NCBI RefSeq assembly: GCF_034314165.1
Contig: NZ_JAVIWK010000001.1
Coordinates: 2,991,001 to 3,055,000, forward strand
From: Pseudomonas sp. Bout1
Lineage (GTDB): Bacteria > Pseudomonadota > Gammaproteobacteria > Pseudomonadales > Pseudomonadaceae
Direction of reading: 5' to 3'
Length of the DNA: 64,000 nt
In this document: piece after piece, positions 16,715 to 25,811 of the stretch
How positions within the stretch are numbered: the stretch's first letter is position 1
Layout of the letters: every line of letters begins with the position of its first letter
Program-made: the position numbers and the translations under genes
The notes under the pieces: model-generated
Told to the model about the DNA's origin: nothing
Database searches by the model: none
Seen by the model: the letters and a program-made list of their open reading frames with translations, nothing else

Positions 16715-17992
16715 ATGAATCAGACCCTGGCTGCCCCGAACGTCTGGACCGACGGCAAACGCCACCTGTGGTGGCTCGGCATCATGCCCCTGGCAACCCC
16801 TTTGCTTTCTGGCGCCCTGGCCATCACCACCGGCGTGCAACAAATGTGGTGGGTGGGCGTGCTGGTGATCTTCGGCCTGATCCCATTGATCGACGGCCTG
16901 CTGGGTGAAGACCTCAGCAACCCGCCGGAATCGGCCGTCAACAACCTCGAATCTCAAAGCTACTACCGCTGGATCGTCTACACTGGCGTGCTGTTTGTCA
17001 TCTCGTCCGTGGTAATCACCGGGTGGCTGGCGGCAGGCGGCATCGACTGGATCATCAACGGCGGCCTGTTGCACGCTACCGCTGCACTGGACCCGTCGAA
17101 CTGGCTGGCAAAAACCGCCGCGTTCATCACGGCTCGCACTGAACTGCACGCCGAAGTCAGTTGGTTCACCTACCTGGGCATGGCAATGTCCACCGGCGCC
17201 GCCACCGGCATCGCGATCAACACCGCCCATGAGCTGGGGCACAAACCGCGCCTGCTGGAAGTCATCCTGGCCAAGATCACCCTGGCGCCGACTTTCTACG
17301 GGCACTTCTATACCGAGCACAACCGTGGCCACCACGTGCGCGTCGCCACCCCGGAAGACCCGGCCAGCTCGCGGCTCGGGGAAAGCTTCTGGGCCTTCCT
17401 TCCACGCTCGGTGTGGTTCAGCGCCCGCTCGGCCTGGAACCTGGAGCGGGAACGCCTGCGCAAACTCGGCCTGCCGGCCTGGCACTGGAAGAACGGGGTA
17501 CTCAGCGCCTGGATGTACAGCGTGGTGTTGTGGGGCGCGATGATTGCCTGGCTGGGCGCGGCAGTGATTCCGTTCCTGATCATCCAGGGCGTCTATGGGT
17601 TCTCGCTGCTGGAGGTCGTCAACTATGTTGAACACTACGGCCTCAAACGCCAGAAGTTGCCCAACGGTCGTTATGAACGTTGTTCGCCCCGGCATTCGTG
17701 GAACAGTAATCGGATTGTTACCAATATCTTTCTGTTCCAACTACAGCGGCATTCTGATCATCACGCCAACCCCACCAGAAGTTATCAGTCCCTGCGTCAC
17801 TTTGATGAATCGCCACAACTGCCATACGGTTATGCCAGCATGATTGTCTGGGCGTACGTGCCGTATTTGTGGCGACGACGCATGGACCACCGGGTACTTA
17901 ACCATTATGCAGGGGATGTCACCCTCACCAATCTTCAACCTTCACAGCGTTTGAAGTACCTGGAGAAATACGGCAACACCAGCACCTTCTAA
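16715..17992 (+). CDS. alkB: alkane 1-monooxygenase
   Basis: 425-residue integral-membrane di-iron hydroxylase that oxidises n-alkanes to 1-alkanols with electrons from rubredoxin. All His motifs are present: HELGHK (about 172), EHNRGHHVRVATPEDPASS (about 201) and LQRHSDHHANP (about 342), plus NYVEHYGL, which helps form the active site. Hydrophobic helices flank these. GCGGAGG six bases before ATG 16715 marks the start. No rubredoxin or rubredoxin reductase gene is nearby, so these must come from elsewhere. The PraB genes and fatty-acid genes downstream complete an alkane-use locus. Confidence 0.95.
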   Translation: MNQTLAAPNVWTDGKRHLWWLGIMPLATPLLSGALAITTGVQQMWWVGVLVIFGLIPLIDGLLGEDLSNPPESAVNNLESQSYYRWIVYTGVLFVISSVVITGWLAAGGIDWIINGGLLHATAALDPSNWLAKTAAFITARTELHAEVSWFTYLGMAMSTGAATGIAINTAHELGHKPRLLEVILAKITLAPTFYGHFYTEHNRGHHVRVATPEDPASSRLGESFWAFLPRSVWFSARSAWNLERERLRKLGLPAWHWKNGVLSAWMYSVVLWGAMIAWLGAAVIPFLIIQGVYGFSLLEVVNYVEHYGLKRQKLPNGRYERCSPRHSWNSNRIVTNIFLFQLQRHSDHHANPTRSYQSLRHFDESPQLPYGYASMIVWAYVPYLWRRRMDHRVLNHYAGDVTLTNLQPSQRLKYLEKYGNTSTF

Positions 17993-18014
17993 CGTAAAGC
18001 AGTCAGCGGTAGGG

Positions 18015-18076
18015 CGTACTCGGGATCTGTGTATCGCGCAGGTTTTTATCGCGCGGAATAACCGATTTCGAGTACG
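18015..18076. other. long-range stem between alkB and first praB gene
   Basis: CGTACTCG (18015-18022) and CGAGTACG (18069-18076) can pair, enclosing two direct copies of ATCGCGC. The stem would form in the transcript between alkB (stop 17992) and the first praB paralogue (18139), so it may be a terminator or attenuator. There is no T-run. Confidence 0.3.
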
Positions 18077-18138
18077 GCTTAGTTGCCAAGAAGTGGTTTG
18101 ACCCGAACAAAAATAAAATTAAGGGAAGGACGTACACC

Positions 18139-18633
18139 ATGCAAACACCTGCCAGGTTCACCACGCACATTGTATTGGCCGCCCTGGGCCTGATCGTTTA
18201 CCACCAGGCCCAGGCTGCCCGTATCGAACCTGCCGGCAGTGCGTTTACTGCCCAGGGCCCCATCAGCTTTTCCAAGGGCGCGTTGATCAGCGCGGACTGC
18301 ACCATCAAGGTCGCCGGCAAGGTGGCGGCGGATGGTGCCTCGGTAAATGTCGACAAAGTTGAATTCGACGGCGGCCTCAAGTGCAGCCGGGTCGAAGCCA
18401 TCAACTTGCCGTGGGTATTAGTGGCCAAAGACACCAAGAGCGGCTCGATGTCGAAGATCGCCGTCGATGTGCATGCCTTTGGTCTGGGCGGCAAGTGTGG
18501 CCCCTCTACGGCAGACGGAACCTGGGACAACGCCACCGGCAAACTCGAAGCGGTTAACGTGCCTATAGGCGAAGACTGCACGATTAAAACGGTATCGATC
18601 AAGATGCCGCCCAGTTTCAAAGTTGTTGAGTAA
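18139..18633 (+). CDS. PraB-family alkane oxidation activator paralogue 1
   Basis: 164-residue exported protein with a signal peptide ending ...YHQAQA (about 1-26). It is the most divergent of three tandem paralogues. Shared with the other two are the mature N-terminus (x-x-P-A-G-S-A-F-T), the middle INLPWVL segment and paired Cys (ADCTIKVAG, LKCS, GKCGPST, EDCTIK), probably two disulphides. PraA/PraB of P. aeruginosa are secreted proteins that stimulate growth on hexadecane, which suits the position right after alkB. AAGGGAAGGA lies just upstream of the ATG. Confidence 0.7.
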   Translation: MQTPARFTTHIVLAALGLIVYHQAQAARIEPAGSAFTAQGPISFSKGALISADCTIKVAGKVAADGASVNVDKVEFDGGLKCSRVEAINLPWVLVAKDTKSGSMSKIAVDVHAFGLGGKCGPSTADGTWDNATGKLEAVNVPIGEDCTIKTVSIKMPPSFKVVE

Positions 18634-18764
18634 CAGTTGGAAGTTGTAGCGGTAATTGAATTGAAATTTGGCTGGAAAGGGAAGTTCTGCAGATTCACCG
18701 TGACCTCTCGATCATGGCCATTACCCCTGGCGAAATGACTCGCCATAACATGTGAGGAAAAATA

Positions 18765-19271
18765 ATGAAAAGTTTGAAAACCCTCGTTTGTGTAACTTCG
18801 TTTGCTCTGTGCTTTGGTGCGGCATCGATGGCCAGTGCCGCAACGTTCAGCCCTGCCAACGCTACGTTCACCACAAACGCTGGCGGAACGATTACGGTTA
18901 AATCGCCATCCTCTTTTGGCGGTGCAGTGACCTGTAATATTTCGTTTACCGGCAAAGTTCGCGCTGATGGCTCGGCAGCAGACATCACCGCCGCCACCGT
19001 CTCGGGCACCAGCCAGTTGTGCTCGTTGCCGCATATGACCAACCTGCCTTGGGTACTGTCGCCTGCTGGCACCGTGACCAACGTCGGTTACACCATCGCT
19101 GCCATTCCGCCACTGATTCCAGCCACTAACTGCGGCCCGTCCACCATTGCGGTGACCCTGGCCAACGTTGCCGGTGGCGCCAGCCTGAGTGCTTCCAACC
19201 AGCCGCTCAGCGGTAGTTGCACCGTGCAGAGCCTGGCCGTCACCGCGCCTGGTGTCAGCATCGCTCCTTGA
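18765..19271 (+). CDS. praB: PraB-family alkane oxidation activator paralogue 2
   Basis: 168 residues with a clear signal peptide (MKSLKTLVCVTSFALCFGA then SMASA, cleavage near 25). The mature part has FSPANATFTTNAGGTITVKS, then CNISFTGKVRADGSAADITA, LPWVLSP, a CGPSTIAV segment and a final SGSCTVQSLAVTAPGV. It matches Pseudomonas PraB (protein activator of alkane oxidation) in length and layout as remembered. Four Cys in the mature chain suggest two disulphides. Ribosome-binding site GTGAGGAAA. It is about as long as paralogue 3 and clearly its close relative, a recent duplication. Confidence 0.75.
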   Translation: MKSLKTLVCVTSFALCFGAASMASAATFSPANATFTTNAGGTITVKSPSSFGGAVTCNISFTGKVRADGSAADITAATVSGTSQLCSLPHMTNLPWVLSPAGTVTNVGYTIAAIPPLIPATNCGPSTIAVTLANVAGGASLSASNQPLSGSCTVQSLAVTAPGVSIAP

Positions 19272-19310
19272 TAAACGCACTCCGTAAAAAGGGCTGATCA
19301 CCCGTTAACG

Positions 19311-19334
19311 CAAGCGCCTCTCGCGAGGCGCTTG
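19311..19334 (+). terminator. hairpin after praB paralogue 2
   Basis: Perfect 10-bp stem CAAGCGCCTC / GAGGCGCTTG with loop TCGC, 40 bases after the paralogue-2 stop. Only a weak T-rich tail follows (TTC), so termination may be partial, leaving paralogue 3 partly read through or with its own promoter. Confidence 0.55.
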
Positions 19335-19407
19335 TTCACCCCAGGTGTGTGTTGCCCATGTGTCGTTACTTCTGGCGACCTGAGTCGTCATGGATGAGGA
19401 AGGAATA

Positions 19408-19926
19408 ATGAAGCGCTTGAACGCCTTCGTTTATATCGGTTCGTTTGCACTGTGCGTCGCTACGGCGTCGATGGCTTCTGCTGCAGGCTTCAGCCCTGCG
19501 GGTGCAGCCTTTACTACCAGTGCGGGCGCCACGCTTACGGTCAAGTCGCCTTCGATGTTTGGTGCGGCGATAACCTGCAATATTCAGCTTTCTGGTGTGG
19601 TGCGCGGCGACGGTTCAGCCGCCGATATCCTCACCGCCAGCGTTTCGGGCAGCAATGCATTGTGCCGGCTGCCTTCGCTGACCCATTTACCCTGGGTGCT
19701 GACGCCCCCTGCTTCGGGAAGCGGTAACGGCGTGCTGGCCAACGTGGGTTACGCCATTCCAGCCAGTTCGCTCCCAGGCACCCAATGTGGCCCTACGGCC
19801 ATTGTCGCCAGCCAGGCCAATGGTGCCGGTGGCTTTGATGTAACTGCTGCTAACCAAGTGCTTTCCGGTAACTGCACGGTGGTTTCGTTAAGCGCCCATA
19901 TTCCAAACGTCATCATTGTTCCTTGA
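19408..19926 (+). CDS. PraB-family alkane oxidation activator paralogue 3
   Basis: 172 residues, closely similar to paralogue 2: signal peptide MKRLNAFVYIGSFALCVAT then ASMASA, mature start AGFSPAGAAFTTSAGATLTV, then CNIQLSGVVRGDGSAADILTA, LPWVLTPP, QCGPTAIVAS and SGNCTVVSLSAHIPNV. One insertion (PASGSGNGVL near 103) distinguishes it. GAGGAAGGA is placed three bases before ATG 19408; an in-frame ATG at 19390 is less well placed. It was probably produced by tandem duplication. Location after alkB suggests that secreted helper proteins for hydrocarbon access are needed in quantity. Confidence 0.75.
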   Translation: MKRLNAFVYIGSFALCVATASMASAAGFSPAGAAFTTSAGATLTVKSPSMFGAAITCNIQLSGVVRGDGSAADILTASVSGSNALCRLPSLTHLPWVLTPPASGSGNGVLANVGYAIPASSLPGTQCGPTAIVASQANGAGGFDVTAANQVLSGNCTVVSLSAHIPNVIIVP

Positions 19927-20034
19927 TACGTACGTCGCATTGAGTCGATTGATTGCGCCCCCCGAGGGGGTGAACCAAGCAGCAAGACGAGCCGGCTGGG
20001 GCCGGTTCAGTGAAAAAACAATAAGGAGTGCCGC

Positions 20035-21489
20035 ATGAATAATAAAAAACAACAGGTGCAGGTTTTGCTGGGGTTGGCATTGATGGGTGGGATGATGGTC
20101 GCCGCGCCTGTGCAGGCGGGTGGCTTTTCTACGCCAACTTATGGTGCTCCGGGGTGGGGACGTGCGTTTGGTGGTGGTTCGCTGTTCAAGAACGATCCCA
20201 GTTCGGCGTATAACAACCCCGCAGCAATGGCCTTCGTCGAACATAATGTCGCGCAATTTACCGTTGACTACGCGCGCATCAAGATCAAGTACAAGGGGCA
20301 GGCCAATGACTACCTGGGCCAACCGGTATCCAATACGCCGGTCGGCCCGGATGGCTTTCCCGGTTCAGTGACGACGGTCAATAACAACGATGGCGGCGAG
20401 GGTGGTTTTACTGCGTGGCTGCCGACCGGTTTCATGGTGATGCCGCTGGGTGACCGGTTCGCGTTCGGCCTGGCCCAGGTGGTACCGCAGGGTATGCGTT
20501 CAACCTGGAGTGAGGACTCCAAGCTTCGAGATTTCGCTGTGGACACCAAGATTGAAACGGTGGGGCTGACCGGGTCTCTGTCGTTCAAGGTCCGTGACGA
20601 TTTCTCCATCGGTGGCGGGATCATCGTCCAGCACAGTAAAGGCTTCGTCAGCCAGAACATCGATTTGCTGGCGGCCGCGTCCAACTCGAACTCCCCGCTG
20701 TTTGGCGGCGCTCAATTCCCGGCGGGGGTGGGCGAAGCCTTGATGCGGGTCAAGGTCGATAATATCTCCACCGGCTGGTTTACCGGTGTGGTCTGGAAGC
20801 CCACTGACCAGGACTCCCTCGGCCTCAATTACCACGCCAAAATCAAGAACAAGATGACCGGCAAGTACAACATTCGCGCCGACCAGTTCTCCTACAACCT
20901 GATGACCCAACCGAGCCCGTTTGGTGGCACCGGCACACTGGTTGAACAGGCGTACCCAGGGTTGAAGTTGTTCCCGGACGGCGCCCATGCCAGTACCCAA
21001 CTGGACATTCCTGCTACGGCGGCCTTTGACTGGGTGCACCAGTTCAACGACCGTTTCACCCTGGGTGTGAGTGCCGTGTGGACCCAATGGTCATCCTTCA
21101 AGGACCTGACTCTCAAGTCTGGCGACATCACCATCGTCTCCATTCCCTACAACTATCGTGACTCCTGGATGTACTCCGTGGGCGGTGACTTCAAAGCCAC
21201 CGACGAGCTGACACTGCGTGCCGGTGTGGCCTCTGACCAGACACCGACGCGTAACTCCACGCGCGACCCTCGGATTCCGGACGGCGACCGTTACTTCCTG
21301 TCGTTGGGTGCCGGCTACGACATCAAGGCTATCCCAGGCTTGAAACTGGACGTCGCGTATTCCCATCAGTTCGTGCAAGACGTCAACCTCAAGACCAAGA
21401 ACGTGGACCGCCTGGGTGGCGCGAGCCTGGACGGCAAGACCGAGTCCTCGGGCGACGTAGTCGCTGTGTCGGCAACGTATGCGTTCTAA
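20035..21489 (+). CDS. OmpP1/FadL/TodX family outer-membrane transporter
   Basis: 484-residue beta-barrel. The signal peptide (about 1-28, ending PVQA) is followed by the FadL hatch-domain start GGFSTPTYGAPGWGRAFGG and the family motif DPSSAYNNPAAMAF (about 55-68). It ends with AVSATYAF, a typical outer-membrane terminal Phe. FadL proteins let long-chain fatty acids or hydrocarbons diffuse laterally through the outer membrane. AATAAGGAG precedes the ATG. Located between the praB genes and fadE, it is probably the entry port for the substrates of AlkB and of the fatty-acid enzymes downstream. Confidence 0.9.
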   Translation: MNNKKQQVQVLLGLALMGGMMVAAPVQAGGFSTPTYGAPGWGRAFGGGSLFKNDPSSAYNNPAAMAFVEHNVAQFTVDYARIKIKYKGQANDYLGQPVSNTPVGPDGFPGSVTTVNNNDGGEGGFTAWLPTGFMVMPLGDRFAFGLAQVVPQGMRSTWSEDSKLRDFAVDTKIETVGLTGSLSFKVRDDFSIGGGIIVQHSKGFVSQNIDLLAAASNSNSPLFGGAQFPAGVGEALMRVKVDNISTGWFTGVVWKPTDQDSLGLNYHAKIKNKMTGKYNIRADQFSYNLMTQPSPFGGTGTLVEQAYPGLKLFPDGAHASTQLDIPATAAFDWVHQFNDRFTLGVSAVWTQWSSFKDLTLKSGDITIVSIPYNYRDSWMYSVGGDFKATDELTLRAGVASDQTPTRNSTRDPRIPDGDRYFLSLGAGYDIKAIPGLKLDVAYSHQFVQDVNLKTKNVDRLGGASLDGKTESSGDVVAVSATYAF

Positions 21490-21653
21490 GTAAATCGCAG
21501 CAGGATGGATTAGGGCGGCAAGCGCATCTTGGCGCTCTTATCCGGAGTTCTCTATCGGCGGGTCGCCCATGCGACCCGTTCCAACCTTCTTTCCATTGAC
21601 CCACTCGGCTGACGCGTTCGGCCGCTGATGTTTTCGTCCAAGCATTAAATAAA

Positions 21654-21677
21654 AATTTCAAAACAAAATTTGAATTT
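21654..21677. promoter_or_regulatory. operator-like inverted repeat upstream of fadE
   Basis: Arms AATTTCAA (21654-21661) and TTGAATTT (21670-21677), 8-base spacer, 92 bases before the fadE start. The core TTTCAA-N8-TTGAA and the spacer ending in AAT are shared with the repeat upstream of alkB (16547-16570). It probably binds the same regulator. Confidence 0.5.
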
Positions 21678-21769
21678 GTCTTTTCAAGTTTGTAGTGTGG
21701 CTTTAAGCCGCAGGTCATTTCGACCTGCTTGCGCATCAGCCGTACCCTGAATTGAGTAGAGGTATCCCC

Positions 21770-24307
21770 ATGGTTATCTGGTTATTGGCGGGACTCGCAG
21801 CAGCGATTGCCCTGGCGTATCGACAAGCCGCTGCCACCCTCTGGCTGGGTGCCGGCCTGGTCTGGCTGGCGGTCGGTTACCTGTTCAACGTGGTCGCCGG
21901 TTTCGGTGCCAGCGTGGTGGCAGTGCTGGTGGTGTTGCCCGCGCTGCTGCTGACGATCAAACCCCTGCGCCGCAGCCTGTTGACCAGCAAGGCCCTGGGC
22001 CTTTTTCGCGGCATCATGCCGGCGATGTCCGACACCGAACGCGCGGCCATCGAGTCGGGCACCGTGTGGTGGGACGCCGAGCTGTTCAGCGGCAAACCGC
22101 GCTGGGAGCGCCTGTTGCAAGCCGCTCCGGCCAGCCTCAGCGCTGAAGAACAGGCGTTCCTCGACAACGAAGTGGAGAACCTGTGCGACATGTCCAACGA
22201 CTGGGAAACCACCCAGGTCTGGCAAGACATGTCCCCCGAAGGCTGGCAGTACACCAAGGACGCCGGCTTCCTCGGCATGATCATTCCCAAGCAATACGGC
22301 GGCAAAGGCTTCTCCCACTATGCACATTCGCAAGTGGTGATGAAGCTCTCCACCCGTTGCTCGGCGGCGGCGATTTCGGTGATGGTGCCCAACTCCCTGG
22401 GCCCGGCCGAGCTGCTGCTGCACTACGGCACCGACGCCCAGCGCAACTATTACCTGCCACGCCTGGCCCGTGGCGAAGACATCCCGTGCTTCGCCCTGAC
22501 CAGCCCGTATGCCGGCTCCGACGCCGGGGCAATTCCAGACCTGGGCATCGTTTGCAAAGGCTTGCACGAAGGTGAGGAAGTACTGGGTTTCCGTGTGACC
22601 TGGGACAAGCGCTACATCACCCTCGGCCCAATCGCCACCGTGCTGGGCCTGGCTTTTCGCGCCGAAGACCCGGACGGCTTGCTGGGCCAGCCTGGTGCCC
22701 TGGGCATCACCTGTGCGTTGATCCCGACCAGCCATCCGGGTGTGAACAGCGGCCGGCGTCACTGGCCACTCAACGCCGTATTCCAGAACGGCCCGACCAC
22801 CGGCAAGGATGTGTTTATCCCGCTGGAATGGGTGATCGGTGGCCGCGAACAAGTCGGCAACGGCTGGCGCATGTTGATGGAATGCCTGGCCGCCGGCCGG
22901 GCGATTTCCCTGCCGTCGGCCAACGTCGGCCTGGGCAAGGTGGCCGTGCGCGGCACCACGGCTTACGCGGCGATGCGCAAGCAATTCGGCCTGCCGATCG
23001 GCAAGTTCGAAGGCGTGCAGGCACCCTTGGCGCGTATGGCCGGGCATCTGTATGCCTGCGACGCGGTGCGCAAGGTCTCGGTGGCTTCACTCGATGCCGG
23101 TGAAAAGCCGTCGGTAATCTCGGCTATCGCCAAGTATCACGTTACCGAACGGGCGCGAATCATCGTCAACGACGGCATGGATATCGTGGCGGGCAAGGGC
23201 ATCTGCATGGGCCCCAACAACTTCCTCGCCCGGGCCTACCAGCAAAGCCCCATCGCCATCACGGTGGAAGGCGCGAACATCATGACCCGCTGCCTGATCA
23301 TCTACGGTCAGGGCCTGATCCGTTGCCATCCTTATGTGTTCCGCGAGATGGAAGCAGCGCGCAACACCGACCGGCGCAAGGCCCTGGTGGATTTCGACAG
23401 CGCGATGTTCGGTCACCTGAGCTTTGTGCTGGCCAATACCGTACGTGCCGCGGTGCATGCGCTGACGGGCGGGCGGCTGATTTCGGTGCCGGGCAAGACC
23501 GATCCCGCGCTGGCGGCCTACTACCGCCAGGCCAATCGGTTGTCGGTGGTGCTGGCGTTGATCTCGGACATTTCCATGGGCGTGCTGGGCGGCGCCCTCA
23601 AGCGCAAGGAAAGCATCACCGGGCGGCTGGGGGACATTCTGTCCCAGCTGTACATCCTGTCCTGCGTGCTCAAACGCTTTGAGGACGATGGCCGGCCACA
23701 GGCGGATCTGCCGCTGGTGCATTGGGCCGCGCAGGACGCGTTGCTGCGCGCCCATGAAGCCCTGGCAGAAGTGCTCGACAACTATCCGTCGAAAGCCGCG
23801 GCCGCCGTGGTGCGTGGCTTGACGTTCCCGTTTGGTATCCCGCAGCGCAAGCCGTCGGATCGGCTGTTGGCGCAAGTGGCGGAGCTGGTGCAAGTACCGG
23901 GGGAAACCCGCGACCGCTTGCTGGGTAACTCCTACATTCCGCGTCCGGAAATCGACAAGCTGGCGTATGGCGAACTGGCCTTGCGTCTGCTGCCACAAGT
24001 GGAACTGATCGAGGCGCGACTCAAGGGTTCGGTCAAGCAAGGCCTGATCGAGCCGATGCCGATTTCCAGTGCTGCGTTTACGCCGTGGCGGGTCAAGGCG
24101 CGGGCGCTGGAGTTAATCAGCGATGACGAAGAAAGCGTGCTCGCGCGCTATGTGGAGTACGGCGATCACGCGATTCAGGTGGACGACTTCCCGCAGGACT
24201 TCGGCTTGCTGGAAGCCCTGCAACAGCGTCAACAGGCGTTGGAACAGGCCGCCAAACCGAGCGCAAAACGTCGCGCCAGCCAAGGCGAAAACGCACCGGT
24301 CAACTGA
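21770..24307 (+). CDS. fadE: acyl-CoA dehydrogenase, long FadE type
   Basis: 845-residue FAD enzyme catalysing the first step of beta-oxidation (acyl-CoA to trans-2-enoyl-CoA). Its length matches E. coli FadE (about 814), not the 380-residue soluble enzymes. The N-terminus has two hydrophobic helices (about 1-65), so it is membrane-associated. ACAD motifs follow: GFLGMIIPKQYGGKGF, CFALTSPYAGSDAGA and ITVEGANIMTRCLIIYGQG. Start ATG 21770 has TAGAGG upstream; a TTG nearby is less likely. It heads an operon with FabG-like, MaoC, thiolase and FadD genes, separated from the second gene by a REP pair. Confidence 0.92.
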   Translation: MVIWLLAGLAAAIALAYRQAAATLWLGAGLVWLAVGYLFNVVAGFGASVVAVLVVLPALLLTIKPLRRSLLTSKALGLFRGIMPAMSDTERAAIESGTVWWDAELFSGKPRWERLLQAAPASLSAEEQAFLDNEVENLCDMSNDWETTQVWQDMSPEGWQYTKDAGFLGMIIPKQYGGKGFSHYAHSQVVMKLSTRCSAAAISVMVPNSLGPAELLLHYGTDAQRNYYLPRLARGEDIPCFALTSPYAGSDAGAIPDLGIVCKGLHEGEEVLGFRVTWDKRYITLGPIATVLGLAFRAEDPDGLLGQPGALGITCALIPTSHPGVNSGRRHWPLNAVFQNGPTTGKDVFIPLEWVIGGREQVGNGWRMLMECLAAGRAISLPSANVGLGKVAVRGTTAYAAMRKQFGLPIGKFEGVQAPLARMAGHLYACDAVRKVSVASLDAGEKPSVISAIAKYHVTERARIIVNDGMDIVAGKGICMGPNNFLARAYQQSPIAITVEGANIMTRCLIIYGQGLIRCHPYVFREMEAARNTDRRKALVDFDSAMFGHLSFVLANTVRAAVHALTGGRLISVPGKTDPALAAYYRQANRLSVVLALISDISMGVLGGALKRKESITGRLGDILSQLYILSCVLKRFEDDGRPQADLPLVHWAAQDALLRAHEALAEVLDNYPSKAAAAVVRGLTFPFGIPQRKPSDRLLAQVAELVQVPGETRDRLLGNSYIPRPEIDKLAYGELALRLLPQVELIEARLKGSVKQGLIEPMPISSAAFTPWRVKARALELISDDEESVLARYVEYGDHAIQVDDFPQDFGLLEALQQRQQALEQAAKPSAKRRASQGENAPVN

Positions 24308-24332
24308 CTGGAACTGGAGGAACACGGTCAAT

Positions 24333-24417
24333 GTGGGAGCTGGCTTGCCTGCGATGCAGACGCCGCGGTGTATCCGTTACACCGAGGCGATGCCATCGCA
24401 GGCAAGCCAGCTCCCAC
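24333..24417. repeat. paired REP elements (BIME)
   Basis: GTGGGAGCTGGCTTGC at 24333 and GCAAGCCAGCTCCCAC ending 24417 face each other around a central stretch. The pair lies between fadE and the fabG-like gene, inside a probable operon, where it may stabilise mRNA or lower downstream expression. Confidence 0.75.
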
Positions 24418-24465
24418 AGGGGATCGGGTTTCCATGGCAACACCGTGTTGTGAGTGAGTTTATCC

Positions 24466-25809
24466 ATGAGTGACAGCTACCTTTCTTTCGTCAATTCCCC
24501 TTGGGGAGCCTGGCTGGCCCGCACTGCCGGCCTGCCCCAACCCCTGACGCTGCAACGCCACCGCAGCGGCCAACAAGGCCTGGCCAACCCGGTAATCGTC
24601 GCCGGGGCAGGGCGCCTGGGGGCGGAAATCCAGCGCATTTTCACCGCCACCGACACGGTGAGCGCAACCGCCGCGACCCTCAAGGCGCCCTCAACGGTCA
24701 AGGTCCAGGGCGCGGTGTTCGACGCCAGTGCCATCGCCGACCTCAAGCAACTGGACGAGCTCTACGCATTCTTCCACGCCAACGCCAAGCGCCTCGGGCA
24801 ACACGCCCGGGTGGTGGTGCTCGGCACCGCGCCAGAGCTGTGCAAGGACTTGCCGCAAGCCATCGCCCAACGCGCGCTTGAAGGTTTGGTGCGGTCACTG
24901 GCCAAGGAATTGCGCCGGGCGATCACGGTGCAACTGATCTACGTCGCGCCCGGCGCTGAAGGCGCGCTGGAAAGCAGCCTGCGGTTCTTCCTGTCGCGGC
25001 GTTCGGCCTATGTCTCGGGGCAAGTGGTACGCCTGGAAAAGCCGGTGGACACCCAAGCCGAAATCAACTGGGACAAACCCCTCAGCGGGCGCCGGGCCCT
25101 GGTCACCGGTGCCTCCCGTGGCATCGGCCTGGCGATTGCCCAGGTGCTGGCGCGTGACGGTGCGCAAGTGGTCTGCGTGGATGTGCCCCAGGCCCAGGAC
25201 GCGCTGCAACAGGCGGCCAGCAGTGTCGGCGGTACCGCGCTGGCACTGGACATCACCGCCCTTGATGCCGCGCAACAGTTGCAGGCGCATGTCAGCCAAC
25301 ACGGTGCATTTGACGTGCTGGTACACAACGCCGGGATTACCCGCGACAAGACCATCGCCAAGATGACGCAAGCCGCGTGGCGCAGTGTGCTGGCGGTCAA
25401 TTTGGAGGCGCCGTGGCACCTGAGCACGGCGCTGTTGGAAAGCCAGGGCGTTAAGCCCGGTGGGCGGATCGTGTGTGTCTCGTCGATTTCCGGTATCGCC
25501 GGCAACCTTGGGCAAAGCAACTACGCCACCTCCAAGGCGGGGGTGATCGGCCTGGTGCAAGGCCTTGCACCGCACGCGGCGGCGCAGCAGGTGACGGTGA
25601 ATGGCGTGGCGCCCGGATTTATCGAAACCCAGATGACCGCAAAGATCCCGCTGATGATTCGCGAAGCGGGCCGGCGGATGAATTCCATGTCCCAGGGTGG
25701 GCAACCCATCGACGTGGCAGAAACCATTGCCTGGCTGGCGCACCCGGCTTCCGGCGGGGTCAATGGCCAGGTGGTGCGGGTCTGCGGCCAAAGCCTGTTG
25801 GGAGCCTGA
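24466..25809 (+). CDS. two-domain high-molecular-weight FabG-type 3-ketoacyl reductase
   Basis: 447 residues, nearly twice the normal FabG. The N-terminal 190 form a degenerate Rossmann-like domain (GAGRLGAEIQRI). The C-terminal 245 are a complete SDR: TGASRGIGLAIAQVLA near 214, HNAGITRDKTIAKM near 290 and catalytic SSISGIAGNLGQSNYATSKAG near 343. This is the layout of M. tuberculosis FabG4 (about 454 aa), an NADH-dependent 3-ketoacyl-CoA reductase encoded beside a MaoC hydratase, a thiolase and FadE5. The next gene here is also a MaoC protein. In this operon it should oxidise (R)-3-hydroxyacyl-CoA. It starts at ATG 24466. Confidence 0.85.
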   Translation: MSDSYLSFVNSPWGAWLARTAGLPQPLTLQRHRSGQQGLANPVIVAGAGRLGAEIQRIFTATDTVSATAATLKAPSTVKVQGAVFDASAIADLKQLDELYAFFHANAKRLGQHARVVVLGTAPELCKDLPQAIAQRALEGLVRSLAKELRRAITVQLIYVAPGAEGALESSLRFFLSRRSAYVSGQVVRLEKPVDTQAEINWDKPLSGRRALVTGASRGIGLAIAQVLARDGAQVVCVDVPQAQDALQQAASSVGGTALALDITALDAAQQLQAHVSQHGAFDVLVHNAGITRDKTIAKMTQAAWRSVLAVNLEAPWHLSTALLESQGVKPGGRIVCVSSISGIAGNLGQSNYATSKAGVIGLVQGLAPHAAAQQVTVNGVAPGFIETQMTAKIPLMIREAGRRMNSMSQGGQPIDVAETIAWLAHPASGGVNGQVVRVCGQSLLGA

Positions 25810-25811
25810 GC

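Noticed and set aside
18198-19301. 367-aa minus-strand frame
   Set aside because: Antisense across two praB paralogues with signal peptides; composition is not protein-like.
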